Source: DASQZK01 sp963771005 (GTDB taxonomy: Bacteria > Bacteroidota > Bacteroidia > Bacteroidales > GCA-2748055). Taken from it: DNA of 64,000 nt. Shown here piece after piece: positions 1 to 7,011 of the stretch (positions within the stretch are counted from its first letter, which is position 1; every line of letters begins with the position of its first letter). The position numbers and the translations under genes were made by a program. Location: assembly GCA_963771005.1 (NCBI GenBank), contig CAVYRO010000002.1, positions 558,001-622,000 on the forward strand, in the 5' to 3' direction. The notes beneath the pieces were generated by a model, which saw only the letters and a list, made by a program, of their open reading frames with translations, was not told the origin of the DNA and ran no database searches.

Positions 1-486
1 AGTCTTCCCGCTCGACGGGTGAAACTCGATCAGTTCACGGATTATATGAAGGATGTGTTTGCGGCCTTTTTTCGGGGGAATGAATTTCTCCACACGGTCA
101 CTGAAAAAGATGACCCCGATCTTATCATTGTTGAAGATCGCCGAAAATGATAATACCGCAGAGATCTCGGTGATCACGTTTTTTTTGAGGGCCACATCGC
201 TCCCGAAATTCCGGGAACCGCTGACATCCACCATCAGCATGACCGTTAGCTCCCGTTCTTCTTCAAAGATCTTGATATAGGGATGATTGAAACGGGCGGT
301 GACATTCCAGTCGATATTACGGGTGTCGTCACCATATTGATATTCACGCACTTCGGAAAAGGTAACTCCCCTTCCCTTAAAGGCGCTGTGATATTCACCG
401 GCGAATACCTGCCGGGTGAGCCCTCTTGTCTTTATTTCAATTTTCCTGACCTTTCGGATGAGGTCCTTGGTTTCAACTTCAGCCAT
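1..486 (-). CDS. DUF58 domain protein (partial, C-terminus outside window)
   Basis: The frame is open from the ATG at 486 down to base 1, so the N-terminal 162 codons are present and the rest lies outside. The translation carries the DUF58 hallmarks: a region reading GRGVTFSEVREYQYGDD, then RNIDWNVTAR, then a VWA-like strand (VMLMVDVSGS) with a DxSxS metal-site pattern. DUF58 proteins are predicted cytoplasmic or membrane-associated partners of MoxR ATPases, and a MoxR gene lies two genes upstream in the same orientation, as in Bacteroidota Bat (aerotolerance) loci. The gap to the preceding gene is 22 nt, so co-transcription is likely. The family call is strong; the exact cellular role is inferred from context. 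Confidence 0.85.
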   Translation of the reverse strand, partial: MAEVETKDLIRKVRKIEIKTRGLTRQVFAGEYHSAFKGRGVTFSEVREYQYGDDTRNIDWNVTARFNHPYIKIFEEERELTVMLMVDVSGSRNFGSDVALKKNVITEISAVLSFSAIFNNDKIGVIFFSDRVEKFIPPKKGRKHILHIIRELIEFHPSSGKT

Positions 487-508
487 CTTAAAATACCTGG
501 TTTTTCAT

Positions 509-913
509 CTACTTTTTTTTTACGTTCATGACGAAGTACCACTCTTTTTCCTCGAGAGTGATCTCGAATTCATCGTTTCCAACGCTGTATTCCCATTTAT
601 TCTTTCCTTTTTTCGAAAATGATTTATTGTTATCGGCAATGATAAAGTCATATTCAGAGTAATCGCATACCATCCGGGTATGTGTTGAAAAATCATCATC
701 GGAGAAAAAGACGATCAGTGTTTTGGTATCCGAAGAGTTGACAAATTTCAGGTAATTGAATGCCTGGCTGGTTGTCATATGGTCGGGATAAAAACCTGAT
801 TTCCGGGCGAGCGACCTGACTTCATCCTTGCCCATTCCGATAAAATGCTGGGCACGGGCCTGAGAAACAAAGAACATAATGAACAATCCGGCGCAAAGGA
901 GTACTTTTTTCAT
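509..913 (-). CDS. Small secreted protein of unknown function between moxR and DUF58
   Basis: Family not recognised. A start at 943 is possible but overlaps the moxR stop; the inner ATG at 913 gives 134 aa beginning MKKVLLCAG, with a clean signal peptide ending near AQA/RAQ, so I prefer it. The mature part of about 110 aa has no obvious catalytic motif. It is rich in aromatic and charged residues and ends in a lysine tail (VMNVKKK). It lies 16 nt downstream of moxR and 22 nt upstream of the DUF58 gene, so it belongs to the same operon. A periplasmic role linked to the MoxR/DUF58 machinery is inference only. Confidence 0.65.
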   Translation of the reverse strand: MKKVLLCAGLFIMFFVSQARAQHFIGMGKDEVRSLARKSGFYPDHMTTSQAFNYLKFVNSSDTKTLIVFFSDDDFSTHTRMVCDYSEYDFIIADNNKSFSKKGKNKWEYSVGNDEFEITLEEKEWYFVMNVKKK

Positions 914-929
914 AGACGCAGACGGTATT

Positions 930-1931
930 TTAAGGCACTTCAACCTTATTCAGGATCTGGGTGATGATATCCACGGAATTGATGTTTTCAGCCTCAGCTT
1001 CATACGTAAGGCCTATACGGTGCCGCAGCACGTCGTGGCAGATGGCGCGGATATCTTCGGGGATCACGTATCCTCTTCGCCTGATGAAAGCATAGGCTTT
1101 GGCCGCTTTTGCGAGGTTAATCGTTGCCCTGGGTGAGGCGCCGTACTGGATCATTGATGAAAATTGAGCCATGCCGTAATCCTCGGGTTTACGGGTGGCA
1201 AAAACAATGTCGAGAATATAGTTTTCTATCTTTTCATCCATGTACACCTCTTTCACTATGTCCCGGGCCTTGAGTACATCGGCAGGATTAAGGATTTTTG
1301 CAGGGACCGGAAACGTTTTGCCGAGATTTTCCCGCATAACGCTTCTCTCCTCTTCCATGGAGGGATAGGTGATGACAACCTTTAGCATAAAACGGTCGAC
1401 CTGGGCTTCCGGCAGCGGGTAGGTTCCTTCCTGCTCGATCGGATTCTGCGTGGCAAGCACGAGAAAAGGTTTTTCAAGCGGGAAGGTCGTTTCCCCGATC
1501 GTGACCTGTTTTTCCTGCATGGCTTCAAGCAAAGCCGACTGAACCTTTGCCGGTGAACGGTTGATCTCGTCGGCAAGTATGAAATTGGCGAAAACGGGAC
1601 CCTTCTTGACCTGGAATTCTTCTTTTTTCTGGCTGTAGATCATGGTGCCGATCAGATCGGCAGGAAGAAGGTCGGGCGTGAACTGGATCCTGCTGAATTT
1701 AGCATCGATGGTATCGGCCAGTGTCTTTATCGACAATGTCTTTGCCAGGCCGGGTACTCCTTCAAGCAGGATATGCCCGTCGGACAACAGACCGATGAGA
1801 AGCCTTTCCAGAAGTCTTTTCTGACCCATGATCACCTTTTGCATTTCAAGGTTGATGAGGTCCACAAATTCACTCTCCTTTTTTATTCTTTCATTGAGTT
1901 CCTTAATATTCACCGTTTCGATCATAGCCAT
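930..1931 (-). CDS. MoxR-family AAA+ ATPase
   Basis: A 333-aa AAA+ ATPase of the MoxR family (AAA_3 plus lid domain). Visible motifs are Walker A GVPGLAKT (about residues 58-65), Walker B with LADEINRSP (about 117-126), sensor 1 ATQNP, and an arginine-rich C-terminal lid. MoxR proteins act as chaperone-like ATPases that mature VWA/DUF58-containing complexes, and the DUF58 gene two genes downstream fits this. It is the first gene of the minus-strand operon; the 251-bp gap to truA separates divergent transcripts. MAMIETV offers two in-frame ATGs two codons apart, and I keep the longer one. Confidence 0.93.
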   Translation of the reverse strand: MAMIETVNIKELNERIKKESEFVDLINLEMQKVIMGQKRLLERLLIGLLSDGHILLEGVPGLAKTLSIKTLADTIDAKFSRIQFTPDLLPADLIGTMIYSQKKEEFQVKKGPVFANFILADEINRSPAKVQSALLEAMQEKQVTIGETTFPLEKPFLVLATQNPIEQEGTYPLPEAQVDRFMLKVVITYPSMEEERSVMRENLGKTFPVPAKILNPADVLKARDIVKEVYMDEKIENYILDIVFATRKPEDYGMAQFSSMIQYGASPRATINLAKAAKAYAFIRRRGYVIPEDIRAICHDVLRHRIGLTYEAEAENINSVDIITQILNKVEVP

Positions 1932-2154
1932 TTGTTTTTTCAGTCTGAATTAATGAAACAATTATTGTTAAATCCGGTTTTTTGGATTTCAAAATTGGAG
2001 CTAAAACGCTGAATTTGCAAGGAAAATTCGCAATTTCATGTTAAAAAATGTTAAACCATTTCCCCGTTTCCTCCCGCTGAAAGATACAATTTTTCATTCG
2101 ACGGAAAAAGTCATGAATTTTAAGAGCTGTAAAATTTTTTCGCTGCCTATTTCA

Positions 2155-2162
2155 TATATTTG
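2155..2162 (+). promoter_or_regulatory. Candidate -7 box for truA
   Basis: TATATTTG matches the Bacteroidota -7 consensus TAnnTTTG and sits 21 bp before the truA ATG. No TTTG is seen at the usual -33 spacing, so this is a half-site match. The rest of 1932-2182 is AT-rich with no gene. Confidence 0.35.
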
Positions 2163-2182
2163 GATTTAATTCCGGATGAAGG

Positions 2183-2962
2183 ATGCGTTTTTTTATCGAA
2201 CTATCATATAAGGGAACAAATTATCATGGCTGGCAGGCACAGGCCAATGCAGGGTCGATCCAACAGAAAACAGAAGAAGCCTTTTTCACTGTAATGAGAA
2301 ACAGGATCAGGCTGACAGGGGCAGGCCGAACCGATACCGGTGTTCATGCAAGCTATTACACTGCACATTTCGACGCCGGTAAGCCAATTTTACCTACCCT
2401 GGCATATAAGCTTAACCGGGTGCTGCCCCCGGATATCAATATTTACAATATTACACAGGTTCCGGAAGATTCCCATGCCCGTTTCGATGCCCTTTCCAGG
2501 ACCTACCGGTATGTCCTGACTTCGAGGAAACATCCTTTCGCCCGGGAACTGGCCGCCTTCCTTCCGAAACTTCCCGATCCCGGTATCCTGAACCATGCGT
2601 CAGCGATGCTAAAAGGCTGCCATGATTTTACGACCTTCAGCAAACTGCACAGCAATAATAAAACCAATATGTGCCGGATAGACGATGCCACATGGGTAAC
2701 CCGGAAAGATTTTCTCATTTTCACCATCACGGCGGACCGGTTCCTCAGGAATATGGTCCGTTCGATCACGGGTACCCTGCTGGATGCAGGGCGCGGAAAG
2801 ATCAGCGTGGAGGAATTCGGGCTGATTTTTCACGGCTGCGACCGTTCACGTGCAGCAACATCTGCACCGCCCGAAGGACTATACCTCACCGATATACGGT
2901 ACCCGGAAACTTACGGTCTTTGTAATCGCGGGAAGGATGAAATTCTTCCTTTTGCATGGTAA
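2183..2962 (+). CDS. truA: tRNA pseudouridine(38-40) synthase TruA
   Basis: A 259-aa TruA, which isomerises uridines 38-40 of the tRNA anticodon arm. The N-terminus (FIELSYKGTNYHGWQ) and the catalytic motif GRTDTGVHA, with the nucleophilic Asp near residue 51, are typical. FLRNMVRSITGTLLDAGRG marks the C-terminal half. The length matches the family (about 245-270). It stands alone on the plus strand and converges on aroE with only 3 nt between stops. No Shine-Dalgarno is needed to choose the start, because the ATG gives the standard family N-terminus. Confidence 0.96.
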   Translation: MRFFIELSYKGTNYHGWQAQANAGSIQQKTEEAFFTVMRNRIRLTGAGRTDTGVHASYYTAHFDAGKPILPTLAYKLNRVLPPDINIYNITQVPEDSHARFDALSRTYRYVLTSRKHPFARELAAFLPKLPDPGILNHASAMLKGCHDFTTFSKLHSNNKTNMCRIDDATWVTRKDFLIFTITADRFLRNMVRSITGTLLDAGRGKISVEEFGLIFHGCDRSRAATSAPPEGLYLTDIRYPETYGLCNRGKDEILPFAW

Positions 2963-2965
2963 AGA

Positions 2966-3715
2966 TCAGCTGTTCCATATTTCCCAGGCCTTTTCAGCCT
3001 GAAGTTTCAGCATCTCCCAACCATTAATGACGGTTGCCCCCTTTTCTTTCCCCCTCGACAGGAAGGTTGTCAGGGGGGGATTGTAAACAAGGTCATAAAG
3101 GATATGTTCCTGCGTGATCGTCTGGTAAGGGATCGGAGGAAAACCGCCGGTATCCGGAAAAGTGCCCAGGGGCGTTGTATTTATGATAAGTTTGTGGTTG
3201 GCAACGATTTGATCATTGAGCATTTCATAGTTAATAACTTCACCTTTCTTCTTACTTCGGCTTACGAAAAGCGCCCCGATACCCATTTCATGGAGGGCAT
3301 ACCTGACAGCTTTCGAGGCGCCCCCGGTTCCAAGGATCAGCGCGGATCTATGTATGGAAGGATCAAGGGCCGGCCGCAGCGATTCACTGAATCCGTAAAC
3401 ATCCGTATTAAAACCCGTGAGCTGTTTATCTCCCTGTTCGTCGGTTATTTTAATGGTATTAACGGCCCCCGTAGCCTGGGCAACCGGGTCCAGCCCATTC
3501 AGGAAAGAGATGATCTTTTCCTTGTAAGGGATGGTGACATTGAGCCCAGCCAGCCAGGAGGTATTCCTGATAAGCAGGGGAAAATCCGAAATATCCTCAA
3601 GGGGAAAATTCCTGTAGTTACTATCAAGGATCCCTTCTCTCGCAAATTTTTCAGCGAAATATTTTTTTGAGAAGGAATGTTCAAGCGGATAACCGATGAG
3701 ACCGTAAATTTTCAT
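2966..3715 (-). CDS. aroE: Shikimate dehydrogenase (NADP+)
   Basis: A 249-aa AroE, reducing 3-dehydroshikimate to shikimate in aromatic amino-acid synthesis. The N-terminus YGLIGYPLEHSFSK holds the shikimate-binding Ser pair. NVTIPYKEKI carries the catalytic Lys, GFNTDVYGF the catalytic Asp, and ILGTGGASKAV is the nucleotide-binding glycine loop. It is slightly short for the family (about 270), as is common in Bacteroidota. It is the last gene of the TPR-comA-DUF368-aroE minus-strand run, 9 nt after the DUF368 stop. Confidence 0.95.
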   Translation of the reverse strand: MKIYGLIGYPLEHSFSKKYFAEKFAREGILDSNYRNFPLEDISDFPLLIRNTSWLAGLNVTIPYKEKIISFLNGLDPVAQATGAVNTIKITDEQGDKQLTGFNTDVYGFSESLRPALDPSIHRSALILGTGGASKAVRYALHEMGIGALFVSRSKKKGEVINYEMLNDQIVANHKLIINTTPLGTFPDTGGFPPIPYQTITQEHILYDLVYNPPLTTFLSRGKEKGATVINGWEMLKLQAEKAWEIWNS

Positions 3716-3724
3716 AAATATCGT

Positions 3725-4642
3725 TCAGATGGTTTTCCTTTTCGTGATCCTGTTCAGCAGAAAGATCAGCAAAAATCCCGCCAGCATCAGCAGAACCGCA
3801 GGAATAAATCCGGAATGGGCTGAAATGTCGGGGAGGACATTTTTCTCGACCAGGGGTTGTTGCACTCCCTTACTGTCGGTAAAATACTCCAGGGTTAGTT
3901 TCCAGGGCCATATCTTATTCAGGGAACCGATCATAAATCCGGCCAGCAATCCCACCGTTGGATACCTGAATTTCTTCAGAAGCCAGGAAAGAACATTGGA
4001 GAAGGACACAAGTCCGACAACTGCTCCAGCCACAAAGATCAGCAGGATACCTATCCGCAGGTCACTGACAGCTCCCAGTATAAACTGGTACTTTCCGAGG
4101 AGCAAAAGGATGAAACTGCCCGATATCCCGGGTAGGATCATAGCGCAAATGGCCAGTACCCCGGAAACGAAAATGAACCACGATGCCGTTGTGGTCGAAG
4201 CCGGTGAAATACTGGTGATCCACCAGGCGATGACTATACCGGCAAGTGTGGTGATCACGGTTGCCGGTGTCCATTTCCTGATATCGCCCAGTACCATTAA
4301 GGCCGAAGCAATGACCAGACCGAAAAAGAAGGACCATACGAATGACGGGTAATGCAGGAGAAGGTACTGGAGGAGATGTGCTAGTGAAAAGACGCTGACC
4401 AGGATACCCGAGAATACGGCAAGGAGGAACCAGCCGTTGATCTTCTCCCAGAAAGCAGCTATCTTCAGTCTGAATAAAAGCCCCAGGGCTTCCAGATCTA
4501 TCGATTTAATAGAATCGATCAATTCTTCATAAATACCTGATATAAAAGCGATGGTTCCCCCGGAGACACCCGGGACAACATCGGAAGCTCCCATGCCCAT
4601 TCCTTTCAGAACAAGCACGAGGTAATCCTTTGAAGATCTCAT
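3725..4642 (-). CDS. DUF368 polytopic membrane protein
   Basis: A 305-aa integral membrane protein. The N-terminal signature GMGMGASDVVPGVSGGTIAFISGIYEELI is diagnostic of DUF368 (abbreviated here as GASDVVPGVSGGT). About eight hydrophobic segments follow, including a second glycine/proline-rich re-entrant motif (MILPGISGSFILLLLGKY). Members of this family have been linked to polyprenyl-phosphate recycling in bacteria, but substrate specificity here cannot be read from sequence. Its ATG overlaps the end of the comA-like gene by 4 nt, so the two are probably translationally coupled. Confidence 0.9.
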   Translation of the reverse strand: MRSSKDYLVLVLKGMGMGASDVVPGVSGGTIAFISGIYEELIDSIKSIDLEALGLLFRLKIAAFWEKINGWFLLAVFSGILVSVFSLAHLLQYLLLHYPSFVWSFFFGLVIASALMVLGDIRKWTPATVITTLAGIVIAWWITSISPASTTTASWFIFVSGVLAICAMILPGISGSFILLLLGKYQFILGAVSDLRIGILLIFVAGAVVGLVSFSNVLSWLLKKFRYPTVGLLAGFMIGSLNKIWPWKLTLEYFTDSKGVQQPLVEKNVLPDISAHSGFIPAVLLMLAGFLLIFLLNRITKRKTI

Positions 4643-5421
4643 AATTTCCTGTCGTGATATTTTTCGGGAAGGAAGTTAAAGAATGTATCTCCGCGAAGTC
4701 CGAGGCGAAGGGCTTCGAGTGATACCACCTCGGCAGGGGCAATATTCCCCAGGTTTACATTCGCACCGGCCAGGTTGATGAACCAAACCTGCTGCGCCTT
4801 ATTCGGAGCTTCCCAAATCACATTTTCCACTGCAACATGTTCGATGATATCATCGATGATCTCAATATTTGCAGAGCCATCAGGGTTGTAGATCCCGATC
4901 GTGCCGCTTTCACGCGCTTCGGCTATCACTTTCCAGGCCCCGTGTGAAAGCTCGGTTTTCATGTTCTGTACCCATACGTCTGGCTCCAGCTCAACACCCT
5001 TGACTTTGGATCCCACCTCTGAAAGTACCCTGAAATCCTTGCTCAGGTTGCTGACGTACTTTAATTTTTCCTCATGTTCCAGCTTCATCGATCCGTCGGA
5101 CACTTCCACCATTTCAAGCCCTGAATCCGAGATAAATTTTTTGAATTCGTCGAACATTCCCCGAATGATAAAAGCTTCGAAAAGAGTGCCCCCGAAATAC
5201 GGATGTAAACCTGCCGACTGGAAGAGACGGATCTTCTCCCTGATCTTTTTGGCGAATACCGCGGTTCCGAATCCGAATTTCACCATATCGGTAAATTCGC
5301 CGCTGCTCTCAACAAAACTTTCGGCTTCAGCCAGGCTTAAACCTTTATCCATCATCATGGTCAGTCCTGAATTTCTTTCCCTGGCCGTTCTTTCCGGCAC
5401 GAATGGCAGATTGATGTTCAT
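4639..5421 (-). CDS. Phosphosulfolactate synthase (ComA) family protein
   Basis: A 260-aa TIM-barrel protein of the ComA family (PF02679). The N-terminus RERNSGLTMMMDKGLSL, then FTDMVKFGFGTA, HPYFGGTLFE and VEVSDGSM, follow the ComA order of sulfite/PEP-site motifs. In methanogens ComA adds sulfite to phosphoenolpyruvate to start coenzyme M synthesis. Bacterial homologues occur without the rest of that pathway, and none of its other genes is here. A longer start at 5496 would run into the TPR gene; the ATG at 5421 gives the family N-terminus and leaves 1 nt after the TPR stop. Reaction in this organism is uncertain. Confidence 0.85.
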   Translation of the reverse strand: MNINLPFVPERTARERNSGLTMMMDKGLSLAEAESFVESSGEFTDMVKFGFGTAVFAKKIREKIRLFQSAGLHPYFGGTLFEAFIIRGMFDEFKKFISDSGLEMVEVSDGSMKLEHEEKLKYVSNLSKDFRVLSEVGSKVKGVELEPDVWVQNMKTELSHGAWKVIAEARESGTIGIYNPDGSANIEIIDDIIEHVAVENVIWEAPNKAQQVWFINLAGANVNLGNIAPAEVVSLEALRLGLRGDTFFNFLPEKYHDRKL

Positions 5422-5422
5422 T

Positions 5423-6838
5423 TTACTCCGATTTCTGATCTTTGTTAATAATTTTCCGGACCTGGCTGTCTGATTCACCCTCCGGGTATATATCAAAAAA
5501 ATTATTTAAACCTCCTTCACCGTTCTCTGCCGCTTTTTCAAGAAAGCGCAGGCCTGCTGTGCGATCGTTCGTCTTGAAATACACCGCTGCAAGCATATAA
5601 ATAATATCCTGTGATGTGAAATTATGTTGATAAGCGTCTCTCAATACTACAAGGGCTTTGTCATATTCCTTCTCATTGATGTAAATATAGGCGAGCCTTA
5701 TCCAGGCTTCCCTGTCATCATGGTCGAGCATCGTGACTTGTTCGTAACTTTTCCTGGCATCTCTGATACGGCCATCTTTTTCATAATTCTCGGCCAGTGT
5801 AAACCAATATTCGGAATTATCTTTTTCAAATTCGATGGCTTTTAAAAGGTAGGTAACAGCTTCCCTGTATTTTTCGAGATACATCAGGGCTATCCCTGCC
5901 CCGTACCAGCCGTCGGGCCAGGAGTTATCGATGGTGATGACTTTCTTGTATATTTCGAGAGCCTTCAGGTAATATCCTGTTTCCTCATAACATTCACCAA
6001 GATAGCACCAGCCCTGGACGTTTTCGGGCTCAAGCTCAAGAAAATCGTTGTAAACCTTGATAGCCTTGACATATTCCTTATTATTCGCGTAAATGTTGGC
6101 TTTGTTGAAATAGGCAGACGGGTATGTCGGGTTTACAGCGATGGCATAATCGTAAGCCTCGATTGCCTTATCGATCTTATTGATTTTGTAATAAACAACG
6201 CCAAGGTTGTACCATACATTTTCCGAAAAGGGATCGATATCGAGATACCGGTTATAGAATTTAATGCTCGGGTGATAATTATGAAGCCTTTCATAATAAT
6301 AGCCGAGATCGTAAAGCACCGTGATATTTGAAGGATCCTTCTCATAAGCCATTCGAAGATACTTCACCGCGAGACGATACTGCCTGGCGTTTTCGAAAGC
6401 TATTGAGATATTTATCAGCGTTTCAGCCTCATCATCTTCCGATTTGGATAAAGCCTCATCGAACGTCTTCTCCGCTTCCCGGACTTTTCCAAGCTGGGCC
6501 AGCGCCGTACCCTTGAGGAGAAAGAATTCAGCATTATCCTTCTCATATTCCGGGAGCATGTTCAGCACCTCCATGGCCTGTACCGGTTTCCCCGATTCGA
6601 GATGTATATGGACGAGCTTTATAAAAAGGTCGTACGTACCGGGATGCTGGATAAGAGCTAAAGAAACGGCTTCCTGGGCCAGCTTGAAATCCCTCACATC
6701 GAGATAATAATCAATAATTTCTTCATACTCTTCAACATCAAAAAAATAAGAAACCTTTCGCTCGAGCATCTCCTGGTATTTCTTCAGCACCTGTTGAAAT
6801 TCATTTCCCTCCTGCATTTTATCAGGTTCTTTATCCAT
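5423..6838 (-). CDS. Tetratricopeptide-repeat protein
   Basis: A 471-aa protein almost wholly made of about eleven consecutive 34-residue TPR units, for example AWIRLAYIYINEKEYDKAL and SVWYNLGVVYYKINKIDKA-like helices with the Gly/Ala-8, Tyr-11 and Ala-27 pattern. There is no signal peptide and no other domain, so a cytoplasmic scaffold role is likely. It heads the operon with the ComA-like, DUF368 and aroE genes. The C-terminal tail (residues about 445-471) is acidic and not TPR-like. The partner protein cannot be identified. Confidence 0.9.
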   Translation of the reverse strand: MDKEPDKMQEGNEFQQVLKKYQEMLERKVSYFFDVEEYEEIIDYYLDVRDFKLAQEAVSLALIQHPGTYDLFIKLVHIHLESGKPVQAMEVLNMLPEYEKDNAEFFLLKGTALAQLGKVREAEKTFDEALSKSEDDEAETLINISIAFENARQYRLAVKYLRMAYEKDPSNITVLYDLGYYYERLHNYHPSIKFYNRYLDIDPFSENVWYNLGVVYYKINKIDKAIEAYDYAIAVNPTYPSAYFNKANIYANNKEYVKAIKVYNDFLELEPENVQGWCYLGECYEETGYYLKALEIYKKVITIDNSWPDGWYGAGIALMYLEKYREAVTYLLKAIEFEKDNSEYWFTLAENYEKDGRIRDARKSYEQVTMLDHDDREAWIRLAYIYINEKEYDKALVVLRDAYQHNFTSQDIIYMLAAVYFKTNDRTAGLRFLEKAAENGEGGLNNFFDIYPEGESDSQVRKIINKDQKSE

Positions 6839-7011
6839 ATATCACGAATGTGTTTGAGTTCAAAATTAGAAATAATTTCCTCGTATTATAAAAAGTCCCC
6901 AAGAAATTCATCCCTATAATTATATTTTAGAGGCCGTAAGTATCTGCATTCATTGAATTTATCTCCCGGATCCTGTTCATCAAAAAAAAAAACTGCAATG
7001 ACTCAATAGGA

